Source of the DNA: Vanessa cardui
Lineage: Eukaryota; Arthropoda; Insecta; Lepidoptera; Nymphalidae
DNA: 64,000 nucleotides
Direction: 5' to 3'
NCBI RefSeq assembly: GCF_905220365.1
Contig: NC_061129.1
Span: forward strand, 1,860,803 to 1,924,802
Of this stretch, positions 35,401 through 50,400 are shown in pieces (positions within the stretch are counted from its first letter, which is position 1; each line of letters opens with the position of its first letter). The notes beneath the pieces are model-generated. The model saw only the letters and a list, made by a program, of their open reading frames with translations, was not told the DNA's origin and did no database searches. The position numbers and the translations under genes were made by a program.

Positions 35401-38400
35401 TTGTTTGTTGTGTTGTTTGTTTGATTTTAATAAATTTTCAACTATTTTAATTAATTAATCCACTATCGATATTTCGAAACAGCACGCTTTCTCTTAAATA
35501 GGTCAATAATAATTACTTAATAATTAAAGTGTATCAGAAATTTTTGGACTTCACTATAACGTTCCGCGTGCCAAATTTTTCTTTTGTTTTATAATCTGAT
35601 ATTTTATATGCACTTACATAGGAGTTTTTTTTTAAATAAATATAGACTAAGAGATTTTGCATATACGTAACTTTTGACAACGAAAGAAAGTTATTCCTTA
35701 TGCCGTCAATTCGCTGTCAACCGTCAGGGTACGAATACATCTTCAATATGTATTCCCTCGTACCTGGAATTATATATGCTGACGCAATGTTCCATAAGGA
35801 AAACAATGTATGTCTGGCGTAGGGTAGGTATCAACCCAGATGGCTATTTTATAAAGTGTACCGTTAAAATATTTATATATTTCTTAGTTATTTCTTCATA
35901 ACATTACTGCTTAATAAATTGGCTCATCGATCATTCCTTTTATTGAATGTTCCTCATAATAGTCTTCTTAGAATATATACCGAGGATTTCCTGATAAATA
36001 TCGTATGCGGCAAATTGTATTCTCGTAAAATATAGAATACTAGTTGAACTTGAAGCCAAATTCAAACAAGCGCGAAATTTATAAAACACAAACTTCTAAC
36101 CCCCGTTTCAACCCCTTAGGGATGAAGATTCGTAAAATCCGTACTTAGCGGATGTCAACATCCTATAAGGAATATACATGTTTGCTTTCAAGTTTGTTGG
36201 TATTATAGTTTCAGATATATAGTGGCTAATATTTCACATAGCGTATTTTGCTTTTATAAACATACATAGATATACGAGGTCTAAGAAACATCAACTAACA
36301 ATGAGCGTCATAAAACCGAAATACGACTCGTTCTGTGGGTTAGAGTGAGAAAGAAAGAGTCTGCTCACTGCTGTCGTATGCGTAAGAGAAAGGGAAGCAA
36401 GATAGACTAGTAACGTAACGTAACGTAACGCGTTACGTAACGAAGCGGTTTACCCTCACTTTACCTCAGCTTCTTTCTTCACGGCCTTTCTTATAAAATA
36501 TTTTTCTCTCCTTTTGCCATCATTGATTGGGCATTTGAAAGAAGAAGACAAAACATTTAAAATTGCCGTTAATTGAACATTAACAGTCATTTAATATCCA
36601 TAGTCGTGTGGAAGTGGCAATTATCTATAAAATTCAAATAATCCATACTACTAAATGCTAGAGGTTTACGTAAAGATATAATTGTATTTTAATAATTATT
36701 CATCAACTCAATAACAACCTCGTAATGGTGAAGTTGCATGGGAGCCCACAGGTGGTTTCATTGCCTGTGGCGTACGATCAAGCAATAAATTGCGTTCTGA
36801 AACTCTATCGTCAAAGTTTACGGCCACAGCGTTGGTCACAAACTTGGATGACTTTGGCCAATGTTTGTCATTTTATCGACTTTAAATTGATAAGTACTAG
36901 TATTGTTTTGTAATAAAATATTATTTCTTATATTGTATTCGAGATTTATCTTGCTATAAATGTTACATAACTCACATTTGGGTAAAAAATGGTATTTAAA
37001 TTCAGATAAAGCAAATCTCCCTAGGGATAATTCTTAGTGGAAATATTTCTGCTTTTTTATGGTATATGTTGGTGGACGAGCATATGGGCCACCAATTGGT
37101 AATTGGTCACTACCGCCCATAGACAATGGCGCTGTAAAAATATTTACCATTCCTTACATCACCAATGCACGACCAACCTTAGGGGCTGAGATGGTATGTC
37201 CTTTGAGTCTGACACACGATTGACAGTTTTGAAAATACTTAAGTACTAAAGAAATAGTTTCCATCGAAATAATATCATCCAACGTTATGAGACCGCAGCG
37301 GTATGACGATAGACCTCTTTATCTTTCCGAATCTTATCGAGTATTTGCTGAAAATAAATTAATACCATAAATATATGTATATATACGTATCATATGACAT
37401 ATCAAAAAAAAAACACTCAGATGTAAATAAAATTATTGGTCCAAACATAAACCAACGTTGGTACATTGGACGCATTCGATCGTGACGTATATAATAAATA
37501 TATGTACATACATGAGTTCTCCTTGACTCAAGACGAACTTGACATCGAAACATCGATATTTTCTGAGCAAAGTTCCGAAAGCAAGTATTTGCTTAGTCAA
37601 ATATGTATGAGGCGGTCGGGTAATTGTCGATTATTTCGACGGTAATTGATACGATTTAGACTGTAATTTTCGAAATTTGGAAAATAACATCGTAGCTAAC
37701 TATGTTATCGTTATTGGAAGACGTTTGAAAATTCAACTACTTAACTAACGTTACCTTGAGTTTTTTTCTTATATTATTAATAATCTATATTAATATTATA
37801 AATGTGAAAGTAACTCTGTCTGCCTGGCTGTCACTCTTTCGCGACCAAACTGCTGAATCGAATTTGATAAAATTTAGTATGATGTAAACTAGAACTCCAA
37901 GAAAGGACGTGTGCTACTTTTTTTGCCCAAACACGTAAAACCAACCCCTAAAGCCAGGGCAACAACTACTCAAAAATCTTTTCTTATTAGGAGAAAGTAA
38001 ACTGATCTTAGAAATTTAAGTGTGCATTTTATTGCTCTATTTCTAGTTCTCATATGTCAATCAGATTAACAGTTATAAATATGTTGCTTGGATATAAGTG
38101 TAATTCCACTTTGGGTACTGTAATTTTAGATATTATGAGGAGAATTAGCCTAACTTTCCAAATGTCATTACGTCAAGCTGTCAGTTTTAATTTTATATTT
38201 AGTTTTGTCGGGAAGCCCGAAATACTATTCTGTAATAATATTCGCAACTTCATAAAAATATTTGGTAATTGATTCATATTTATGTTTTGTTGCTAACCTA
38301 TTCATAAATAATTACCGTTCATTTACAATAAAACATTTTACATATAGACAACTACACAAATCGCTCAAAGCAAAGAGTTAATTGTTAATGGTACCAGTCT

Positions 38401-41400
38401 TTCAAGAAAATTCTAGATCAAATCCGGACTAAGCCCCGCTTGATTTTCCAGAGCCTAATTTAAGTTTACCTCTTGTTTAGCGATAAAGGAAAAATTCGCG
38501 AGGACACCTGCACGTGTTGAATGAAATATCACCTGTCACCAATCCGCATTGATCTCCACCTCCTATTTAATTTGACCTCCGTGGAGTAGACGCCACACTC
38601 TTGCGTGTGGTGTGACCATTATTCTTAACATATTGGCTAGGAGATTCATTCGATATCTCGCTTTCCGAACGTTTATGAGCATTAAGTTATGAATGTTCAT
38701 TAACGAAATTAGATGCTTATGATAAAGTTCCCGTCATCATAACATCATCAACAACAACAACAACAGCCTGTAAAATCCCACTGCTGGGCTAAAGGCCACC
38801 TCCCCTTTTGAGGAGAAGGTTTGGAACATATTCCACCACGCTGTTCCAATGCGGGTTGGTGGAATATACATGTGGCAGAATTTCTATGAAATTTGTCACA
38901 TGCAGGTTTCCTCGCGATGTTTTCCTTCACCGCTGAGCACGAGATGAACTATAAAGACAAATTAAGCACATGAATCAGCGGTGCTTGCCTGGGTTTGAAC
39001 CCGCAATTATCGGTTAAGATGCACGCGTTCTAACCACTGGGACATCTCGACTCTTATAACACCATCAATTATATTGAATGATGAAAAACATATCTCCATT
39101 GTATGGTGTTATTTAAGTCTAAATATTGAATCTAAGATATTACTCAATATAGGGAGTTCATAAACAATTCAGTTTCGTTTTGAGTTTCGTTTATAAATAT
39201 TAATTCGGCAAAAATATTGCAGAACTCGAAACATTTTGTTTTCGTGAGCAAAATAAAATTTAATTGGGGTAATACGTTATACGTATTACCAATACGTTAA
39301 AATTGATTTAAAAGTAGTAAATAGGTAAAATAGAGTACAAAAAATACGTTGTAATGCGTTCAAATTCAATTAGTAATATATATATTATACTACATTACAC
39401 CTACATCGACAAATTGAAATAAAAAAGGAAATCTTTTCTTAGGAATCTATATAGTTAAGTAAATTCACTTATTAAAAGTAATAGTATATATCACGCATTT
39501 ATTTAAACTTTAAAGGTATATTAAAATAAATTGTGAAACAAAAATGTTATTTGGCCCATGAGGGGATCGAACCCGCGACCTTCGCGTTATTAGCACGACG
39601 CTCTAACCAACTGAGCTAATGGGCCGGTTGGATATACCGTTGAAAATTAAAACTATCATGTGCAAAATTAATGTTTATCAATTATTAATATATTTGTTTT
39701 CGTGAAAGCGCGTTTAAACGTTAAATTAATTAATTTATAGAAATTTAAATGTATGTATACTGAATATAAATTTTCAACACATATTTCCACCTATATTTAT
39801 ATACGCGTACAAATTTAGTATGTTTTCATTCGCGTATCAACAATAAGTGAGCAACTGTTAATGTTCTCCATAATCTGCCAATGTTATGTTCATTATATTT
39901 TAGTCCGGTTAGGTGAGTGAGACAGTGGAATAAGAGACAGAAGATACACTGTCTTAGGACTCATGGCTGGCAGGGCATTACCAGGTATACCATTTAAAAT
40001 AAATACGTGTAGTAGTCTCTTATTATTTTAATTTATAAATTTGACTGTTTCGTTCGTAGAGCCTTGATAAGGGTTTCAGCGAATAAATTCTCAGTAGCAG
40101 CTCGAAGTCTAGAAATTAGAAGTCGGAAAGCACATAAAGTTGTTGTTTGTGGTGGTTGAGGGCGTCTTCGGTCATCACGGATTTGTCATCCCATAAGATA
40201 AGAGTGAGGGCATCATAATTCATTTATAAATATATATATAAATTGTTATTATTAAGAAGAAAATTAAGAGATCCATCTATCCATCATCTTACTGATGTTG
40301 ATACGGCTCGACTAGTATATTTTAGTTACTTTCACAGTATGATGTCCTACGGTATTATGCTTTGGGGTAACGCAGCCGCTATCCAAATTATATTTGTGCT
40401 GCAGAAGAGGGCTATTCGCGCAATCTATAACCTAGGAGCCAAGGAATCATTAAGGTATAGATTTAAAGAAATTAAGATATTGACTGTTGCTTCTCAATAT
40501 ATATTTTGTAATGTTTTGTATGTACGGAAAAATATTAATGTTTTTATGAGAAAATGTGATTCTCATAACATTGGTACAAGGAACAAACACAATCTTGTTA
40601 CTCCTGTTACTCGACTGCATAGAGTCAGTAACTCTTTTGTGGGGTAATGTATACGCTTCTACAACAGGATCCCAGAAAGCGTTCAAAATGCTTCTGTTGC
40701 CAAATTTAAAAAAATTGTTAAGGAACGCTTGTGTGCAAAAGGTTACTATACAATTAGCCAGTTTATGTTTGATAGCACACCTTGGGAATGAAACGATCGC
40801 CTCCTGGCTATTTCTAATCATATACTACTATGTATCTTATCAATTTAACAAAAAAAATAACAAAAAAAAGACCCGCTGAGTTTCTTTCGCCGGTTCTTCT
40901 CAGGTCAGGGTGTTCCTTTTTCCGAACCGGTGGTAGTGTTTATTTGACAATCAATAAGTAAATGTAATGCTTCTATATTGAATAAAGAAATTTGAATTTG
41001 AGTTTGAGTTTGAGTTTACCCTTAACTGCGAACTAAAAACTTCTATTAACAATTGTATCTATGAATATTATGTTTGTTAAAATTACGTGTACGTAGTAAG
41101 TAAAGTTATATGAAACAAAGATAAAAAATAAATAATCATAATTAAATTATAACATAAAAAAAGAAAAAAAAATGTTAGAAGTGATCGTGTATCGAATTCG
41201 TTTAATTTATAATGAAGGTCTTGTAATAGGCAGGTATATGAACCTCCATGTATATTCTAATAAAAGATATATGAAAATAATTCAAAAAAAGAATATTTTA
41301 TTACTGTTTTTTTTTCCAAACCGGTAAAGACGAAAGTATTTTATCTTAGAGCCTTCTGTCAATTGACATTTTTCCGGTGTAAAGTTGACAATTATTTATT

Positions 41401-44400
41401 ACGACCACAGATAAACAAACCAATAACGGTTCAATGTTATTCTTCCAAACAAAGAGTACGAGTATGTAATTCACAAACGCAAATTACGGTGGTAATCGTC
41501 GTTTACGAGACACTGACATTGTACCTGACCGTAATATGACATGGCGATCGATACTAAACGTGACTATGTTTTATTGATGGTTATTGATCTGTCACAATAC
41601 GTATTTGTGATGTCACGGCTATCAGTCTCAGCCTCATACTTCGTCTCAACTAATTTTGTATTAATACAAGCTTTCCTACAACTATGCACACAGAATATCC
41701 CAAACCTAAGGGATCGATTTTCAAAAACGCTTTGACAGCTATATTTTTTTTTATAAAAAGCTGACAACTTATTTAATAAGTTAGTCAAACTGTCATCCCA
41801 TATTCAACCTCCTTACAGTATATGTTTCACAAATTCCTTTCTATTCGCATCTAGATTACATGATGAGCTAAAAATGGTCGACGTTATTTTAGTCCGTTTA
41901 AAAATATTATTAAATAAACCATTAGTAATATAACATGTTGCTCCAAAAAGGTCTGATATATTTATATTTTTGCATCTATCTTAGTTGCGACTATCCCAAA
42001 GGTGACTGGAAGAGTTTCTTAATTAGTTCTTAATATTTTTCGTGTTACATTAATTACGTGAAAAAGTAAATAAAAAATAAAAAAATTGTCATAGTTATAA
42101 GCCTCCCCTCTCTTTTTAAGGAGATCATCAGTACGCTGGACATGACAATGGATATGCATATGACACATATAAATATCCATAGAAACATCCCTCGATTTAT
42201 AACTTCGATCATTTCTTTTACCGAGGAGTACGATATGAAAAGTCTGTGATTCTTTCCCGGCTTTGAACCGGCAATCTTCGGTTAGACGGTTCTGCTTGTA
42301 TTGCGTAATAATAAAAGAAATTGAAATGAAAATATAAAAACTGCAAGCTCATTCTTTAATTTTCCAAAACAATTTTACCCGAGGCATTTAAGAATCCGTT
42401 TCTCGGCGGCATATTAAAGTGTGAATACTTTATAAACAATTGCAAGTTTACACGTTGTTTTGTTATATTTGAAAGGAACACAATAATTTAGTATACAAAA
42501 GTAATGAACGGGAGTTTCTGAACCGGCCATTTTCGTATAAAATATGCAAATGTAACTGCCAGTGACGGACATTTTCTTTAATACACCTACCGCTATTAGA
42601 ATTATGACCACTCGCTGGAATAGATAACGATTAAATGTTTGTTTTATATAATAAGCGGTTGTTCCTCGCGTCACTTGTAATGTTTTTCACTCCCAAATGT
42701 CCTGTGACACGATAACATCGTCTCAATCTATTTCAACCATAACAGAAAAAAGCCAAATTGTTTATTTGTCTTTTCACAGCAAATTGACGCGATGCCATTG
42801 GAGAGCTTGATTAATCTATGATATTCTCTATGGATTTGCGAAAATTGCCGATTGAATCGACAAAACTGTTATCGGAATCTAAAGTAAAACTAAAGTGGAA
42901 ATAATTATATAAGTGCAATTGTGTTGTATTATAAATAACGATTTATAAATTATAAACTTAGTAGAGCACAATATAAGTGTGTTATGCAAACCATTTCCTC
43001 ATAGGGAGAGGCCTTAGCCCAGCAGTGGAAATTTATAGGCTGTTATATGTATAACAGCCTATAAATGCAGCCTGTTAATGTTAACAGCCAGTAAATTGTA
43101 ATGCACGTAAACATAAGGTTTGTTTAACTATTTTCCTACTTCTATTGAAATAGGCTGTAAGGTATTTTGTTTGAATGTAACTACACTTGTGAGTAAGATC
43201 GAAGTAATCACGATCGAATTTCTAACTGATTCAAGCACCTTTTTTCACAAAGCCCTGCCACCAAGAATTTTGTATTTTCTGAATACAGTCTGTATTGAGA
43301 ATTGCCCGACCGTACAACCGCGGGATTATTAGCCTAATTTTTTGAATATATGGCTAAGCGGATTGGTATATGGGTTACCTGATGGCCATCACCGTCCATA
43401 GACAATGGAAATGCAAATAAATTAACCATTTTTTATATTGCCAAAGTCCCAACCTTGGGAACACTTTGTCCCTTGAGCGAAGAGTTATACTGGCGCACTC
43501 ACTCTTCAAACCGGAACATAATACTGAATACTATTTGGCAATGCTATTTGGCAGTAGAATATGATGCTGGTTTACTTATAATGTAGCATCTGTTTAGTTT
43601 TTAATATATTTATCTGTCTGTTATAATTAAATTGACGTTGTAAAGAACTAGAGGCAATATTGTTCAATTAAAATCAAATCAATAAGTAACATTTACAATT
43701 AAATGCTCGAATTAATTAAGTAGGTTAAAATATATTTATTAAATAATTAATTTCGATTTAATTACAATTTGCATAGACGTCCAATCAAATAACTTAACCA
43801 ATGAGCTAATAAATTGCTTTAATAAAACTCTCTTTGATTATATTACATTTAGAACGGTTTTCTTAGCCCACTCGCTTCTGTGTTTAGACTAAATTAATGT
43901 TTGTTTTTTAAATTAACTCTTATTAAAAAAAATAATAGAAGTATCAAAAATATCGATGTTTTACATTACAAGTAAAATATAGTATATTATTTGGGACTGA
44001 CACTAATTTCTACTTTTGTAGGAAAGTTTGTTTTTATTTTCTAATATTTGTCGCCGTGGCTTTGCTTGCGTTTTAGGGGATTGATTCAAATTTACTATAA
44101 GTTCAAATTTGGTTCATACCAAATTTCATCAAATTCAGTTCAGCGGTTTGGTAATGAAAGAGCGAATAATAGTATAGATTATTTTCTTACAATTCAAACG
44201 AAAAAAGACTCGAGATATCCTAGTGATTAGAACGCATAACAAATTTCAAAGAAAATTCTGCTTCATGTATCCAACAAACCGTTTTGGAGCAGCATGATAG
44301 AATAAGAATCCGAATCTTCTCAAAAATCAGGAGGCCTTTGACCAGTCTGAATGTGGTGAAATAAATATAAATCAATTATTACTTTATAAATCCAACACAA

Positions 44401-47400
44401 TTACAAATAAATAAAGCATATGTATATTACGACTGTGGATTACATATTTAGGTATTTTTGTTCAGATAAAAGGTTAATTTATTACCGTTATAAAAATATA
44501 CATAGATAAAAAAATCAATATAAGATAATATTTAACGTATTAATAAAATAATTTATGGCGATTCGATTGTAAATGTTATTATTATAAATTACAGATAACA
44601 GATAAATAACTGACTGTCTGTCTGTCGCTCTTTCACGACCGAACCGCTGAACCGAATTTCATGAAATTTGGTATGAAGCATTCTTGAACTACTAGAAAGG
44701 ATATAGACTATTTTTTTGCCTAACACATGGCCTCCAACACCGTTAAACGCGCAAAACTGCGGGCGACTGCTAGTTACTAATACGTCAAATTATAAATATT
44801 CCAAAGATTATCAAACCTTGTCTTGGCAAAGATTGGCTTAATTCGTTGGAGTAATTAATTTAACGTGGAACCTTTGTGATTGAATAGATCCATACATTGT
44901 CACTAAAAATAAATATATAATTGAATGCTGATACATACGCTTTATGGATTTATTGTATGTAATAGTTTTATTTTTCAACGATGTATCTAACCGGCCCATT
45001 AGCTCAGTTGGTTAGAGCGTCGTGCTAATAACGCGAAGGTCGCGGGTTCGATCCCCTCATGGGCCAGAAACATACTTTTTACATACATGAAAACGTAACA
45101 GTGAATTATACAAATATATGACTAACATAATTATGTTACTGATAATTTAATTTGGTTGAATATAGCATAAAATTGAACATCCAATCGTGATACTGAAATT
45201 TTACTATGAGGAACAACTTTAGAACGCTACGGATGCTACGGCATCGTAGCAATGACGACACAGATTATCGTAGATTGCTACGTATTTATAACGTAAAATA
45301 TTACGGACGCTATATTTATATTTATTTATTTATTATATTTAATTAATTAGATTACGTTAGCTTATTGTTTGTCATTATGAAAGTTTAAAGAAAAAATAAT
45401 ATTGGCGGTTCTCATATCAGATGCTTTTATAGGTGTTTATTTAACCCAAACTGTCTAATATTGTTTATAATTATAGATTAAAAATAAATTAAAACCAATT
45501 ACATCATAAATAATATCTTGATACACTTCGATGTAATTTTTATATGTATAAAAAAAGTATTCTTGGCCCATGAGGGGATCGAACCCGCGACCTTCGCGTT
45601 ATTAGCACGACGCTCTAACCAACTGAGCTAATGGGCCGATGACGATATGTATTAAAATAAAGGCCAGTTGAATATATAAAAAAATAGTATATCTGTTTAA
45701 TGCATCTCCACGTTATATTTGCTATAAATTTTTTTATTAAAGTAATATAATTATTATACTGTTTATAAATATGGAGAGTTTTATCAAAAATATTTAATAC
45801 CGACCTTTGAGACAGTAATATTTACGCAACTTAGTGGAAACACGGCGTGGATCTTAATCATAGATCATTATCCTCAGTCCCTTACTTAGGGCACGTTAAG
45901 TATCATATTGTTGTTTTTATTTTGTATATTAAGTTAGTGAGTAGTTAAAGTTAGTTAATAGGTTTTTTTTTTGTAGTTTTTTTTTTTGTTTTAAATTTTT
46001 TTATACATATAATACTGTGTACTAATAAACATTTCTTTCTTTCTTTATCCCAACTTACTTGGGGTCCCCGCAGCATGTCTCCTTCCATACTACCCTATCT
46101 AACGTCTTAATCATAATTATCCGATAAAAATCTGCAGATACATACAGAACACACGTGTATAGCAGTTCAATTACTATTATTGTGTTCCAGTTTAAAGGGC
46201 GAGTGACCTCGTGTAGCTGAACCGAATTTCATGAAACTTGATATGAAGCAATCTTGAACTTCAAGAAAGGATTTTTTTGATTTTTTTTTTATTTTTTTTT
46301 TGCCTAACACGTGGCCTCAAACACCGTTAAACGCAAGCAAAACCGCAGGCGACTGCTAGTTACTAATATGTTAAATTATAAATATTCCAAAGATTATCAA
46401 ACCTTGTCTTGGCAAAGATTGGCTTAATTCGTTGGAGTAATTAATTTAACGTGGAACCTTTGTGAGTGAATAGATCCATACATTGTCACTAAAAATAAAT
46501 ATATAATTGAATGCTGATACATACTTTTTATGGATTTATTGTATGTAATAGTTTTATTTTTCAACGATGTATCTAACCGGCCCATTAGCTCAGTTGGTTA
46601 GAGCGTCGTGCTAATAACGCGAAGGTCGCGGGTTCGATCCCCTCATGGGCCAAAAAAATATTTTTACATACATTAAAACGTAACAGTGAATTATACAAAT
46701 ATATGACTAACATAATTATGTTACTGATAATTTAATTTGGTTGAATATAGCATAAAATTGAACATCCAATCGTGATACTGAAATTTTACTATGAGGAACA
46801 ACTTTAGAACGCTACGGATGCTACGGCATCGTAGCAATGACGACACAGATTATCGTAGCTTGCTACGTATTTATAACGTAAAATATTACGGACGCTATAT
46901 TTATATTTATTTATTTATTATATTTAATTAATTAGATTACGTTAGCTTATTGTTTGTCATTATGAAAGTTTAAAGAAAAAATAATATTGGTGGTTCTCAT
47001 ATCAGATGCCTTTATAGGTGTTTATTTAACCCAAACTGTCTAATATTGTTTATAATTATAGATTAAAAATAAATTAAAACCAATTACATCATAAATAATA
47101 TCGTGATACACTTTGATGTAATTTTTATATGTATAAAAAAGTATTCTTGGCCCATGAGGGGATCGAACCCGCGACCTTCGCGTTATTAGCACGACGCTCT
47201 AACCAACTGAGCTAATGGGCCGATGACGATATGCATTAAAATAAAGGCCAGTTGAATATATAAAAAAAAGTATGTGTTTTATGCATCTCCACGTTATATT
47301 TGCTATATTTTTTTTATTTAAATAATATAATATAATTATTATACTATTTATAAATATGGATAGTTTTATCAAAAATATTTCATACCGACTTTTGAGACAG

Positions 47401-50400
47401 TAATATTTACGCAACTTAGTGGAAACACGGCGTGGATCTTAATCATAGATCATTATCCTCAGTCCCTTACTTAGGACACGTTAAGTATCATTGTGTTGTT
47501 TTTATTTTGTACATTAAGTTAGTGAGTAGTTAAAGTTAGTTAATACGTTTTTTTTTTTGTAGTTTTTTTTTGTTTTAAATTTTTTATACATATAATACTG
47601 TGTACTAATAAACATTTCTTTCTTTCTTTATCCCAACTTACTTGGGGCAGCATGTCTCCTTCCATACTACCCTATCTAACGTCTTAATCATAATTATCCG
47701 ATAAAAATCTGCAGATACATACAGAACACACGTGTATAGCAGTTCAATTACTATTATTGTGTTCCAGTTTAAAGGGCGAGTGACCTCGTGTAATTAAAGG
47801 CAAAAGGGACATACCCTCTTAGGTCTTATGGTAGCAAATTACTGTTTACCAACCAGTGGCTCTTGTACCCTTTCGCTTATTAATATTATATTTTATATAG
47901 TATATACTTGCTAAGCGCTGTATAAATTTTCTTTATAATTAATGAACTTATACGCAGTCGGAGTGGGTCTCTTGTTAAATCGATACTAATATTGTAAATG
48001 TGAAAGTAACTCTGTCTGTCTGCTGCTCTTTCACGTTCAAACCACTGAACTGATTTTGATGAAATTTGGTGTGAAGCAAACTTGAACTCCAAGGAAGGAC
48101 TTTTGTCTGATACATAACAATCAACTTCCTAAAAGGCGAACGAAACCGGGGGCAACAATTAGTTATAAATAATAAAATCAAATCAAATCAAAATAAACAT
48201 TATTCAAGTAGGCTTTTAAAAGCACTTTTGAATCGTCATTTTACAATTAAGTCAAGCTACCACCGGTTCGGAAAGTAGATTCTACCGAGAAGAACCGGTA
48301 AGAAGTCAGTAGTTACTCTTTTTCAGCATTTAAAAAATACGAAGTCATGTTAATTAAATAAAATTATTTAAATTAATATATCCTGCTTGGAAGTCAACAG
48401 TTATTAACTCCACGCTTTTTTATTATCTATAAAATCTTGTATCGAAAGACAAGCTTTTTCTACCAATGTATTTTTTACAAACGATTAATAAAAGTATTCT
48501 CAAATTATGCTCTACCGATACATATAATTTCTTCCAACCTAATTAAAAATAAGTGTTAGGCCATTTATAATATTGAAAAACATTCAGTTTTGTATACAAA
48601 ATCTTAATTTAATTTTATGTAAAAAGCAACTAACTCATAACAATACTACTATATTATTTACTAATTATTCTTATTAACTATTGAATTATATTATTTATTA
48701 GATTACACATAGCATTAGAAGTCTCATTATTAGTATCGAAAAGTACTCTTTCCCTACATGGTACCCAAAAACGACCAAAAATAAATTTCGTGGCCCATGA
48801 GAGGATCGAACCCGCGACCTTCGCGTTATTAGCACGACGCTCTAACCAACTGAGCTAATGGGCCGGTTGGATAAACCGTTGAAAAACATAACCACATATC
48901 TTGTACAACAAAGACATATTTATCAGAACTCTATCATAAATTTACTTTAATAAGATATGCAATAACATTTAAGTCTTGAAAGTAAAATTTTAAATACGTA
49001 TTGCAATCTTTAAAGGTTTTATTAATTCTTCGAATGGAAAGTATACTAAGCTAGACGTTGGGTGCTCACTTAAGGGCTCAGGATATGCGTTTACGAAAGG
49101 CGCCTATGATAATTTCAGCTTATGACGCTATTGACATCGGTAATAAAGAGATAGTGTGGTATATACATATGTGTGGTGGTGATGTGGGAGTCGAGATGGC
49201 CCAGTGGTTAGAACGCGTGCATCTTAACCGATGATTGCGGGTTCAAACCCAGGCAAACACCGCTGATTCATGTGCTTAATTTGTCTTTATAATTCATCTC
49301 GTACTCAGCGGTGAAGGAAAACATCGTGAGGAAACCTGCATGTGACAAATTTCATAGAAATTCTGCCACATGTGTATTCCACCAACCCGTATTGGAACGG
49401 CGTGGTGGAATATGTTCCAACCCTTCTCCTCAAAGGGAGAGGAGGCCTTTAGCCCAGCAGTGAGAATTTACAGGCTGTTGTTGTGGTATATATGATATCG
49501 TCATGCCCCTAATCGCGAACTGAAAGTTATGAAAGAGATACCTCGTCCCTGTAGATGCGGTACGTGTGATTGTGCTCTATAACAAGTTAGCATTCAAAGA
49601 TTCCATAATATAATTGGGGAAGTTGGGGAAATCCTTAGGACAACTACGGAATAAAGGACAACATTCATCTTAACCGATGAATGCGGGTTCAAACCCAGGC
49701 AAGCACCACAAAATACTCATATTTATAACTTTATTTATATTCATAACACATCTCGTGCTCGGGTGTAAAAAAAACGTCGTGAGGAAACGTGTGTCTAATT
49801 TCATAAAAATTCTGCCAAATGTGTATTCCACCAACCCGCATTGGAACATCTTGGTGGAATATGTTTCCAACCTCAAAGGGAGAGGAGACTTTAACCCAAC
49901 AGTGGGAAATTTACTAAAAAACCAAGAATCATTTTTTATTAAAATTGATAAAGTTTCGTTGACCATTCCATTGTTAAATCAACAATATATTTCTAACGCA
50001 AATTTATGTCTGAACCGCCTCGTAATTGGAGTTAATCGACCTTTAGTACATGGTTTACGATAGTTAAACCTTTAGATTTGTGAACTTAATTTATAAACAT
50101 TTGTAAGGTTATATAAATATTCTATCATTTGTATTATAAAGTTCATATATATATCTGATACAACACATTGATTCAAGAGGAAGGGTTACATGTATAAAGC
50201 TGTACATACATACATCTACAATAATTTTGCATAATATTTTTGTTGTGCAATATTATTGAATCCAAACTTTCAATAATATTGAGCAATAAGATTGACAAAC
50301 CATTCTCGTCAACATTTTAATGACAGAAACACGTCTGTCTGTCTGTCTGTCGACGAAAATATGGCTGCAGCCATGCTAGTGATTTTGTTGAAAAAAGGGA

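Larger units (their letters stand above)
44646..46215 (+). repeat. Tandem duplication unit A (1.57 kb) with two tRNA-Ile genes
   Basis: Begins GCTGAACCGAATTTCATGAA and repeats, with few substitutions and small indels, as unit B directly downstream. The offset is 1584-1586 bases at the tRNA genes. Each unit has a plus-strand tRNA, about 500 bases of spacer, and a minus-strand tRNA. Confidence 0.9.
46216..47792 (+). repeat. Tandem duplication unit B (1.57 kb)
   Basis: Second unit, starting at the junction GTGTAGCTGAACCGAATTTC. It differs from unit A by scattered substitutions, changed T-runs near 46270 and loss of 6 bases (TCCCCG) in TTGGGGTCCCCGCAGC. It ends with GTGACCTCGTGTA, as unit A does. 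Confidence 0.9.

Noticed and set aside
38700..39060. Regular repeats that could suggest a CRISPR-like array
   Set aside because: CAA/GTT runs are SINE tails; there are no evenly spaced direct repeats with unique spacers, and the genome is eukaryotic.
40243..40647. 134-codon frame as a host gene
   Set aside because: The motifs and the 3' tail shared with 55.6 kb show a truncated LINE with a nonsense codon.
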